Position numbers and translations under genes: made by a program. From positions 434,001 to 498,000 of the forward strand of contig JAXLRH010000002.1 of NCBI GenBank assembly GCA_046331245.1: DNA of 64,000 nt, in the 5' to 3' direction. The notes under the pieces were generated by a model. It saw nothing but the letters and a program-made list of their open reading frames with translations, was not told the origin of the DNA and ran no database searches. Positions 57,574-64,000 of the stretch are shown here, piece after piece. Each line of letters starts with the position of its first letter. The first letter of the stretch is position 1. The DNA is from SSF14 sp046331245. Its GTDB lineage: Bacteria; Actinomycetota; Acidimicrobiia; Acidimicrobiales; Microtrichaceae.

Positions 57574-58011
57574 ATGCGCCGAATTATCGGTGTCGTCGCG
57601 CTCGCCGCCATCGTGGCGGCAGGGTGCGCGGACAGGAACAACCCCAGCACGTCGGCCGGATCGGCGAGGACGTTCGTCGAGATCACCATGACTGACAACG
57701 CCTACAGCCCGACCACCGTCAGGGTCACCAAGGGCCAGAAGGTCGTGCTGCAGTTCACCAACTCCGGCAACGTCGAACACGAGGCGATCATCGGCGACGC
57801 CGAAGCCCAGAAGAATCACGCCAAGGAGATGAAGTCCGGGAGCTCGATGTCGGGCATGGGAGGCGGCGCGAGCGATCGCACCGTCACGGTGAAGCCCGGC
57901 AAGACAGCCGAACTCGCCACGACCTTCGACACCGCTGGCACCCTCATCATCGGGTGTCACGAGCCCGGCCACTACGAGTCAGGGATGAAGGCGACACTCA
58001 AGGTCACCTGA
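57574..58011 (+). CDS. Cupredoxin-domain lipoprotein (island copy)
   Basis: Seen: 145 residues; lipobox AIVAAGC; cupredoxin domain with first His in NVEHEAIIG, a Met-rich loop (MKSGSSMSGMGGG, about 86-98), and copper ligands IGCHEPGHYESGM. Same layout and ending as the chromosomal lipoprotein at 39194-39697, plus the Met-rich insert that could bind extra Cu(I). The second ATG (57574) is preferred because AAGGAG lies 6 bases upstream; the first, at 57571, is too close. Copper buffering or transfer to DUF6153/SCO1 is inferred from neighbours. Confidence 0.85.
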   Translation: MRRIIGVVALAAIVAAGCADRNNPSTSAGSARTFVEITMTDNAYSPTTVRVTKGQKVVLQFTNSGNVEHEAIIGDAEAQKNHAKEMKSGSSMSGMGGGASDRTVTVKPGKTAELATTFDTAGTLIIGCHEPGHYESGMKATLKVT

Positions 58012-58014
58012 CGG

Positions 58015-58058
58015 CGCCGGCCCCGAGGCGATGTGGTCGCCTCGGGGTTCAGCCGGCG
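58015..58058. terminator. Hairpin terminator between the cupredoxin gene and the EamA remnant
   Basis: CCCCGAGGCGA (58021-58031) and TCGCCTCGGGG (58037-58047) are a perfect 11-bp stem with a 5-base loop, and CGCCGG (58015-58020) pairs with CCGGCG (58053-58058) outside it. No T-run. It serves two convergent ends. Confidence 0.7.
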
Positions 58059-59084
58059 TGGGGGTGCCGATGCGCCTCGTCGGGGACGTGATCGTGGGCG
58101 TGGACCAGCTCGAGGTGCTCGTGCTCATGGATGTGCCATCCACTCACCGGCTCGGTGTGAGTGTGGGTGTGGTGGTCGTCATCGTGACGGTGCCGATGCG
58201 TGTGAGTCTCCGCCGGATGTCGGTGCTCGTGGAGATGCGACGACGTGACCACCAGAGCAACGCCGATCACCATGACGACGAGCGCCACCAGCTGCGCGGT
58301 CTGGACGGGGTCGTCGGTGAGGATCCAGCCGAGTGCCATTCCGACGAACGGTGCGGTGGCGAACACTCCTTGACTACGCGCCGCACCAAGTCGGCGCGCG
58401 CTCGTCACCCACAAGATGATCGACATCCCGTAGCCGGCGGCGCCGACGCCCAGCGCCCACCCCACCGAACCCGCGCTCAGCGTCGAGTGCTCGGTGTTCA
58501 GGCCGATCAGCAGGTTGGCGGTGCCGGCGACGACCCCTTTGGCGAGGGTGCTCTGTGCTGGTGTCACCCCCGTCGCTGTCGCGGTGAGGTTGTTGTCGAG
58601 CCCCCAGCACACGCACGCACCCACCACGAAAACCGCACCGAACCCGACACCGCCGCCCTGACCCGCAAGCAGCATCCGCTACGGCGAGGGTGGTGAGACC
58701 GGCAGCGGTCCGACGCCCGATGTGTTCCCGAAGAACAAATCAGGCCAGCAGGTGCGCCGTGGCGACTAGCCCGTGTTCAGCAACAACGACGCGGTCGATG
58801 CCGGTGTCCGGTCGAGTCCACTGCAGCAGCACCGGTGCGATCGCTCCGCCGATGACCACCGCGCCAGCGACTTTCGCCGTGTCTCGGCGGGATGGGCGGA
58901 CCCACCGCTGGCTGGCGACGACGGGGACCGCCACGACCGCGGCTCCGAGGTAGAGCAGCCCGGCGAGGATGGCTGGTGGGATGCGGTCGAGGATCAGCTT
59001 GGCGGCCGGGGTCGCTGCACCGAAGAGCGCGGCGGACGTCGCGCACACGAACCACGCTGTCCTCTGGGCTGGTGGTGCGCTCAT
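58049..59084 (-). pseudogene. Broken EamA/DMT-family transporter with His-rich C-terminus
   Basis: Two out-of-frame pieces of one transporter. The N-terminal piece (59084-58740, MSAPPAQRTAWFVCATSAALFGAATPAAKL...) keeps the EamA start and stops early. The C-terminal piece (58675-58049, GACVCWGLDNNLT, then YGMSIILWVTSARRLGAARSQGVFATAPFVGMALGWIL) continues the family. The expected linking sequence (SLLLNT, then GLVATAHLLA, then FVLREHIGRRTAAGLTTLAV) is present in shifted frames between 58795 and 58670, with about three frame changes. The C-terminus carries 19 His in the last 60 residues, a probable metal-binding tail. Sequencing error at all three sites is less likely than decay. Confidence 0.8.
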
Positions 59085-59097
59085 CGTCGGCGGCAGA

Positions 59098-59607
59098 TCA
59101 GATCGGGAATTCGCCGTGGAGCTCGCTGATCTCGGCGGCTGTCGGGTCCTGGCCGTGGCGGGTGACTTTGAACAGCCATCGGTCCAGGAAGAAGTACCTG
59201 CCGATCCAGACGGTTCCGTATCCGGCGAGTTGGGCGACGAAGAGCCAGATGCTCTGAGTGACGTTGGAGGTTCCCTCGGTGAGGCGGTCGGCCAGTGCGG
59301 CGAGCAGCATGGCGAACCCGGTGCCGAGCATGGCGGCGACCCAGAACACGGTGACTTGGGTGCGCAGGTTGTCGTTGTTGGTGTCGCGCCACACCAGGTT
59401 CTTGTTGGCCCAGTAGTTCGGGAGGGTGAGGATCACGGCGGTGATCAAGATGCAGAGCGGGTCGGCGAGGTCGGTCGCCCAGTGCAGGACTTGGACGATG
59501 ACCTGGCCGAGGGGCACGAAGACGGCCGACACTCCGGCGTAGCGGAGTTGCTTTCGGCCCTCGGCAGAGCGCGCGTGGTCGGCGAGGACGGCCGGAGAGA
59601 ACCTCAT
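59098..59607 (-). CDS. GtrA-family membrane protein
   Basis: Seen: 169 residues; four membrane helices; RYAGVSAVFVPLGQVIVQVLHWATDL and ILTLPNYWANKNLVWRD, the GtrA signature (F/W-x-x-N-K-x-x-x-W/F). Known GtrA proteins flip or assist prenyl-linked sugar transfer; in metal islands their role is unclear. The ATG overlaps the P-type ATPase stop (ATGA), so it is co-translated with the metal pump. The frame extending to 59793 is read from that gene. Confidence 0.85.
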   Translation of the reverse strand: MRFSPAVLADHARSAEGRKQLRYAGVSAVFVPLGQVIVQVLHWATDLADPLCILITAVILTLPNYWANKNLVWRDTNNDNLRTQVTVFWVAAMLGTGFAMLLAALADRLTEGTSNVTQSIWLFVAQLAGYGTVWIGRYFFLDRWLFKVTRHGQDPTAAEISELHGEFPI

Positions 59608-61841
59608 CGCAGCGAATTGGTCCGGGCGATCGTGCCGTGGGCTGGTCGGCGCAGGAGCCGGAGCCCGTTGGCGATGACGATGAGGCTGGCACCCATGTCG
59701 GCGAGCACGGCGATCCACAGTGATGCGGTTCCGGTGAGGGTGAGCGCGAAGAAGACGGCTTTGACGCCGAGAGCGATGCTGATGTTCTGCCACAGGACGT
59801 GGGCGGTGTGGGTGGAGATGCGGATGGTCTCGGCGAGCTTGCGGGGGTCGTCGTCCATGAGGGCGATGTCGGCGGTCTCGATCGCGGTGTCGGTGCCCGC
59901 CGCGCCCATGGCGATTCCGAGGTCGGCTTTGGCGAGCGCTGGGGCGTCGTTGACGCCGTCGCCGATCATGCCCACCGGTCCGCGGGTGGCGACGAGTTCG
60001 GTGACGATGCGCAGTTTGTCGTCGGGGAGCAGGTCACCGCGGGCGTCGTCGATCCCGGCTTGGAGCGCGATGGCGAACGCGGTGCGTTGGTTGTCGCCGG
60101 TGAGCATGATGGTGGTGACACCGAGCTTCTTCAGATCCGCGATTGCTTCGCGGCTCGAGGGCCGGAGCGTGTCGGCGACGGCGAACACTGCGATCGGGCC
60201 GGACTCGTCCATCAGCACGATCGCCGTCTTGGCTTCGTTCTCGAGTCGTTCAAGGGTTTGCTCCAGGTCGGGGCTGCAGAGCCCGGTGTCCTCGACCAGT
60301 CGATGATTTCCGAGCGTGTACGCCGTACCGCCGACCGTGGCGCGCACACCGCGTCCGGTGATCGCCTCGAAGTTGTCGACGGGGTCGAGTCCGCCGGTGT
60401 GCGCGGTCACGACGGCGTGGCCGACGGGGTGCTCGGAGAGCGTTTCGATCGACGCCGCGATCCGAAGCACGCTCTCGTCGGGAAGCGGACCGAGGTTGAT
60501 CAGATCGGTGAGGACCGGCTTGCCGTGGGTGAGGGTGCCGGTCTTGTCGAGCGCAACGGTTCGCAGCTTCCGGGCGTTCTCGAGATGCACCCCACCTTTG
60601 ATCAGGATCCCGCGACGTGCCGCGCCGCCGAGACCGGATACGACGGTCACAGGCGTGGAGATCACGAGCGCGCACGGGCAGGCCAGCACCAACAGCACAA
60701 GTGCCTTGTAGAACCAATCCGCAAAGCTGCCATGTCCCGTGATGGGCGGCACTGCAGCGATCAGGATCGCCAGCACGAACACCAGCGGGGTGTAGATCGA
60801 CGCGAACTTGTCGACGAAGCGTTGCGCGGGCGCCTTGTCGGCTTGGGCTTCTTGGATCGAACGAGCGATCCGGTCCAACGTGCCCTCACCCTTGGCTGCG
60901 GTGACGGCGACTTCGAGCGTGCCCCGTTCGTTGATCGTGCCGGCGAACACCGGGTCACCGACGACTTTGGACACGGGGATCGACTCGCCGGTGATCGGCG
61001 CCTGGTCGACCGAACTCGAACCGGCCACGACTCGGCCGTCGAGCGCGATCCGCGAACCGGGCTTGACCAGGATGACTGCGTCGAGCGGCACGTCGACCGT
61101 TGGGACCTCGATCCATTCGCTGTCGCGTCGGACGCTGGCGACCTCGGGTGCGAGACCGACGAGCGATCGGATGGCGTTGCGGGCTCGTTCGAGGCTGAGT
61201 GCCTCGATCAACTCGGCGACGCCGAACAACCAGATCACCACGGCGGCCTCGGGCCACTGTCCGATCGCGACAGCGCCGATCACTGCGACGCTCATCAGCA
61301 GGCTCATCGTCATCCGTCGGGAACGCAACGCCTGGAAGCCTTTGCGTAACGTGTCACGGCCGCCGAGCGCGATTGCTGCGAGCGCCAATGCTCCGACGAG
61401 CACTGATTGCTCGTCGGCGCCGGCGATCACTGCGACTTCGGACCCGACTGCCAGCACACCGGCTGCGACGGTGACAGCGATCGCCCGGTTCGACAGACTC
61501 CGCGCCGGTTCTTCACCCTCGACTTCGACGATGACACTCGGGCGCATCCCCAAGTCGCGGATCGCCTGCTCGATCGGCGCGGGGTCGGCCAGGTCATGGC
61601 GCACCCGGACACGCCTTGCGACGAGGTCGAACTCCAACGAGCGGACACCGGCCAATGGTTTCAAGACGCCGCGGAGATCGTTCTCCTCGGTCGCGCAGTC
61701 CAACTCCTCGACCCGGTACGTGGTGACACCAGCGGCCGAGATCGGGCCGGACATCGGTGTCGACATGGTCGGCGCGCCACAGCAATCGTCGATCTCAACC
61801 GGCTGGCCGGTTGCTGGGTCGTGGTCGTGAACGTGGGTCAC
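59604..61841 (-). CDS. Heavy-metal P1B-type ATPase (Zn/Cd/Pb exporter)
   Basis: Seen: 745 residues; Cys/His-rich start (MTHVHDHDP, DDCCGAPT), an HMA domain with VEELDCATEENDLR, eight membrane helices, the CPC motif LACPCALVIS, phosphorylation motif DKTGTLTHGKP, SEHPVGHAV, GDGVNDAPALAKADLGIAMG. The transmembrane Lys (ALGVKAVFF) and Asp (VLADMGASLIVIANGLRLLR) of the ZntA-type P1B-2 group are present, as is DCATEE, so Zn, Cd or Pb efflux rather than Cu is expected. It overlaps the arsR stop and the gtrA start. Confidence 0.93.
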   Translation of the reverse strand: MTHVHDHDPATGQPVEIDDCCGAPTMSTPMSGPISAAGVTTYRVEELDCATEENDLRGVLKPLAGVRSLEFDLVARRVRVRHDLADPAPIEQAIRDLGMRPSVIVEVEGEEPARSLSNRAIAVTVAAGVLAVGSEVAVIAGADEQSVLVGALALAAIALGGRDTLRKGFQALRSRRMTMSLLMSVAVIGAVAIGQWPEAAVVIWLFGVAELIEALSLERARNAIRSLVGLAPEVASVRRDSEWIEVPTVDVPLDAVILVKPGSRIALDGRVVAGSSSVDQAPITGESIPVSKVVGDPVFAGTINERGTLEVAVTAAKGEGTLDRIARSIQEAQADKAPAQRFVDKFASIYTPLVFVLAILIAAVPPITGHGSFADWFYKALVLLVLACPCALVISTPVTVVSGLGGAARRGILIKGGVHLENARKLRTVALDKTGTLTHGKPVLTDLINLGPLPDESVLRIAASIETLSEHPVGHAVVTAHTGGLDPVDNFEAITGRGVRATVGGTAYTLGNHRLVEDTGLCSPDLEQTLERLENEAKTAIVLMDESGPIAVFAVADTLRPSSREAIADLKKLGVTTIMLTGDNQRTAFAIALQAGIDDARGDLLPDDKLRIVTELVATRGPVGMIGDGVNDAPALAKADLGIAMGAAGTDTAIETADIALMDDDPRKLAETIRISTHTAHVLWQNISIALGVKAVFFALTLTGTASLWIAVLADMGASLIVIANGLRLLRRPAHGTIARTNSLR

Positions 61842-62212
61842 AGCGAGACTCCCGGCTCGTGGCGGAGGTGCTCGCGGGACAGGTCCAACAGCATTCGGAT
61901 GTGACTGTCGGCGAGGGAGTAGTAGCTCATTCGCCCGGCCTTGCGGACCTTGACGATCCCCGCCGCTCGCAGCAGGCGAAGGCCTTGGGACACCGTCGGC
62001 TGAGGTACCTCCACGGTGGCAGCGAGGTCACACACGCACAACTCGCCAGCCTCCAACAACGCGTACAACAGTCGAGCGCGGCCAGGGTCCCCCAACAACT
62101 TGAAGCTTTCGGCCAGCGACGCTGCCTCGCCGAGCGAGATCAACGACTCCCGGGTGGCTGCAACCCGATCCGGGTCGACGGCCTCGATCTCACATGCATC
62201 AACGAACGACAT
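61838..62212 (-). CDS. ArsR/SmtB-family metal sensor
   Basis: Repressor released by metal ions. Seen: 124 residues; winged helix (about 35-105) with ELCVCDLAATVEVPQPTVSQGLRLLRAAGIVKVRKAGRMSYYSL. CVCDL in helix 3 and DACEIEAVD at the N-terminus are the Cys ligands of CadC/ArsR-type sensors. ATG 62212 is preferred over 62248 because TATGCT (62224-62219) lies 6 bases before it and an AT-rich palindrome covers that -10. It heads the operon with the P-type ATPase and GtrA, which it probably controls. Confidence 0.88.
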   Translation of the reverse strand: MSFVDACEIEAVDPDRVAATRESLISLGEAASLAESFKLLGDPGRARLLYALLEAGELCVCDLAATVEVPQPTVSQGLRLLRAAGIVKVRKAGRMSYYSLADSHIRMLLDLSREHLRHEPGVSL

Positions 62213-62218
62213 CCGGAC

Positions 62219-62238
62219 AGCATATATGCGCAGATATG
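62219..62238. promoter_or_regulatory. ArsR operator over the arsR-ATPase promoter
   Basis: CATATATGCGCAGATATG (62221-62238) is an imperfect inverted repeat with CATAT/ATATG ends. It overlaps the TATGCT -10-like hexamer six bases before the arsR start. AT-rich sites of this form are typical of ArsR/SmtB repressors. Confidence 0.65.
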
Positions 62239-62258
62239 AATACGACAAGCAGTCGGGT

Positions 62259-62924
62259 TCAGCGCGTGGTGGCTGGCCAGTCGAAGTCGGCGAGACGCGG
62301 AAGGTCGGTGGTCCAATCTTTGGCGGTGACGCCGAACTGGTACACGATGTGCGCTCGATTGTCGGGCGTGAACACGACGACTTGGCTCGGGTGCCCCACG
62401 ACGTAGCTGCCGTCGGTCTCCGGTGTCGGAATCGTAACTCCTGGCAGGAGAAGCTTCGTCAGCGCCGTGTTCAGCGTTCCGAGATCATCCTGCACGTTGA
62501 GCCCGACGAATCCGTCGCCCCGAGCATCGAGGTACCGGCGCATGGCCTCTGGGGTGTCTCGTGCGGTGTCGACACCGACGAAGACCACCTTCGTGTCGGC
62601 GGCTCGGCCCTTCAGGCGCTTCAGGGCCGCGTCGATGATCGACAATGTCACGGGGCATACGTCGGGGCAGGTCGTGTAGCCGAAGAACAGCAGCGTCAGC
62701 TGATCCTTCGTTTCGGCGGCCAGGTCGAACGCCTTGCCGTCGGTGTCGGCGAACGAGAGCTCGGGCTTGTCGAGCGGCTCACCGAGAACCACTCCGGCGA
62801 ACCCGAGGTTGTCATCGTCTGCCTGGGGCACGGCCCTGTCTGCGCAGCCGGCTACTGCAGCCGTCACGGCAAGTGCCCCGAATGAACGCAGCGCGCTACG
62901 ACGGTCGATCGCGTGGGAACTCAC
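62259..62924 (-). CDS. SCO1/SenC-family copper chaperone lipoprotein
   Basis: Extracytoplasmic thioredoxin-fold protein for copper delivery or thiol redox control. Seen: 221 residues; twin-Arg-like signal (DRRSALRSFG) with lipobox AAVAGC, copper-binding FGYTTCPDVCPVTLS, and the third ligand His in VVGHPSQVVVF. The GTG start 62924 has TAGCCT six bases upstream (62936-62931). It lies 46 bases upstream of arsR on the same strand and could read through into it. It is divergent from the ZIP transporter. Confidence 0.9.
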   Translation of the reverse strand: MSSHAIDRRSALRSFGALAVTAAVAGCADRAVPQADDDNLGFAGVVLGEPLDKPELSFADTDGKAFDLAAETKDQLTLLFFGYTTCPDVCPVTLSIIDAALKRLKGRAADTKVVFVGVDTARDTPEAMRRYLDARGDGFVGLNVQDDLGTLNTALTKLLLPGVTIPTPETDGSYVVGHPSQVVVFTPDNRAHIVYQFGVTAKDWTTDLPRLADFDWPATTR

Positions 62925-63092
62925 ACGCGAAGGCTAGGAACGATCGACGCCGGAGACCAATACGACCAGCTCGGCCAGAGGCACACGGGCCAGGACCCCT
63001 CTGATACCAGCTCATCGCTGCTCCGCGTGTCTCGGGTCAATGCGTGCTTGGATGCCCGTACCCGTGACGTGTCCGGCGAGAGGGGTAGCGAC

Positions 63093-63791
63093 GTGAGTGG
63101 AATTGGATCGGTACTGGCGGCGACGGGCATCCCCGTCGCCGCTGCCAGCCTCGGCGCCGTCGTTTCGTCGACCAGGACGCCGCCCAAGCCGGTACAGAAC
63201 GCCGTGCAACACCTCGCAGCGGGTTTGGTATTCGCTGCAGCCTCGGCCGAGCTCGTGCCGGACCTGCTCGAACATCACGAAAAGGTCGCCGTGGCGATCG
63301 GCTTCGGGATCGGGATCGCCTTCATGTTGGGAGTAAAGAAACTCGGGGAGCGATCCGCGGGTGAACGCAGCCTGGTCATGACCGTGGCGGTCGACGTGTT
63401 CATCGACGGGCTGCTGATCGGCATCGGCATCTCCGAAGGCAGCAAGACGGGTCTGCTACTCGCGATCGCGCTCACCGGCGAGCTGGCGTTCCTCGGGCTC
63501 GCTGTCAGCGCCGCGCTCGGTGACCAGGGCGCGAGTCGACGGACCGTCCTGACCACAACCATTGGACTCGCCGCGTTGATCATCCCGGGCGGCCTGATCG
63601 GCTTCTACGCACTCGGCGGCCTGACGGGAGCACCCCTGTCGGCGGTGCTGGCGTTTGCAACGGTCGCCCTGCTGTACCTCGTGACCGAGGAATTGCTGGT
63701 CGAGGCCCACGAGACTCCGGATACGGCGGTGTCGACATCGCTGTTCTTCGTCGGGTTCCTCGCGTTGCTGCTGGTTCACATGGCCACGTGA
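63093..63791 (+). CDS. ZIP-family metal transporter
   Basis: Predicted membrane carrier for Zn, Fe or Mn. Seen: 232 residues; about eight membrane helices; QHLAAGLVFAAASAELVPDLLEH, then VAVDVFIDGLLIGIGISEG, the ZIP TM4 motif with Asp in place of the usual His, and ALTGELAFLGLAVSAAL (TM5, usually HELP). The altered metal motifs (no HNxxDG) suggest changed selectivity. The GTG 63093 has GAGGGG about 9 bases upstream; the longer frame from 62913 has no family similarity. The 168 bases before it contain the divergent promoter of SCO1. Confidence 0.85.
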   Translation: MSGIGSVLAATGIPVAAASLGAVVSSTRTPPKPVQNAVQHLAAGLVFAAASAELVPDLLEHHEKVAVAIGFGIGIAFMLGVKKLGERSAGERSLVMTVAVDVFIDGLLIGIGISEGSKTGLLLAIALTGELAFLGLAVSAALGDQGASRRTVLTTTIGLAALIIPGGLIGFYALGGLTGAPLSAVLAFATVALLYLVTEELLVEAHETPDTAVSTSLFFVGFLALLLVHMAT

Positions 63792-63808
63792 TCGAAGCGC
63801 GGTCGCGG

Positions 63809-64000
63809 TCAGACGATCATGTACGGCGCGACGCGGCCGTCGTTGATCGACAGCACTTCGAGCGGCTGACCGTTCGGGTCGCCCATACCCGGCGCGTTCA
63901 TCGGCATCCCGACAACAGAAATGCCATCAACCCTCGGCCTCTCAGCCAGGAGCCGATCGATCGCCTCCACCGGTACGTGACCCTCAACCGTGTAGCCGTC
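63809..64000 (-). CDS. DUF411 copper-related protein, cut by the window end
   Basis: Only the C-terminal 63 residues are visible: DGYTVEGHVPVEAIDRLLAE, then VVGMPMNAPGMGDPNGQP and a final strand VLSINDGRVAPYMIV. GHVP and GMPxxxPGM are the diagnostic DUF411 motifs (CopG/YbcJ-like copper-binding proteins). The N-terminal Cys-containing half lies beyond base 64000. It agrees with a copper/heavy-metal role for the island. Confidence 0.85.
   Translation of the reverse strand, partial: DGYTVEGHVPVEAIDRLLAERPRVDGISVVGMPMNAPGMGDPNGQPLEVLSINDGRVAPYMIV

Larger units (their letters stand above)
54483..64000. mobile_element. Integrated metal-resistance element, left end at tRNA-Leu; right end not in window
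   Basis: A tyrosine integrase and an excisionase-like gene lie next to the 3' end of an intact tRNA-Leu, followed by metal-handling genes (cupredoxin, P-type ATPase, ArsR, SCO1, ZIP, DUF411) and one decayed gene. I did not find a repeat of the tRNA 3' end before base 64000, so the distal att site should lie beyond. No transfer genes are seen. Mobility is inferred. Confidence 0.75.

Overview
The window is a GC-rich stretch of a free-living actinobacterial chromosome, most probably from the class Acidimicrobiia (Ilumatobacter-like). This placement is inferred from gene content: an actinobacterial SUF system with SufU, several PPOX-fold proteins, LLM flavoproteins, many acyl-CoA and hydrolase genes, GTG starts, overlapping ATGA/GTGA gene joints and many apparently leaderless genes. 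No rRNA or other lineage marker is present, so the class-level call is tentative.

Layout. (1) 1-19 kb is built around iron-sulfur cluster assembly, split into three transcription units: sufC-sufS-sufU (+), sufD-Rieske-second sufC (-) and a solitary sufB (-). All three have a TAGGrGAwAT-like motif on or beside the predicted promoter. Interspersed are an SPFH protein, a lipoprotein/adaptor/ATPase/permease ABC efflux operon, an acyltransferase with a degenerate SGNH tail, ilvA, a pterin dehydratase, a SIMPL lipoprotein and small proteins. (2) 19-46 kb is mostly single-gene metabolism: gamma-carbonic anhydrase, flavin reductase, MBL hydrolase, an orphan DNA methyltransferase with a small partner, an epoxide-hydrolase-like enzyme, mutY, a GGDEF-EAL protein, acyl-CoA dehydrogenase, a DUF885 metallopeptidase, dienelactone hydrolase, an AurF-like diiron enzyme divergent from a TetR gene with two operators, an SDR, an LLM oxidoreductase, a cupredoxin lipoprotein, a SpoU methylase, a CbiX-like chelatase, an alcohol dehydrogenase and an amidohydrolase. 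(3) 44-53 kb holds a SigE-type ECF sigma factor overlapping a membrane-anchored propeller protein. Divergent from it is a tightly coupled four-gene cluster: circularly permuted ATP-grasp, alpha-E, an ATP-grasp/alpha-E fusion and transglutaminase. Clusters of this kind are predicted peptide-ligation systems. (4) At 54.4 kb a tRNA-Leu(UAA) gene follows tpx by five bases and is followed by a tyrosine integrase and an excisionase-like gene. From there to the window end lies what looks like an integrated metal-resistance island: DUF6153, cupredoxin, a decayed EamA transporter with a His-rich tail, GtrA, a Zn/Cd/Pb P-type ATPase, ArsR, SCO1, ZIP and DUF411. The far end of the island is outside the window.

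Two patterns cut across the window. Many genes have TANNNT 6-9 bases before the start codon, so they are probably leaderless, and in three divergent pairs the two opposed -10-like elements share one TA dinucleotide. Gene ends, especially convergent ones, carry long GC-rich hairpins; two of these are copies of one repeat family.
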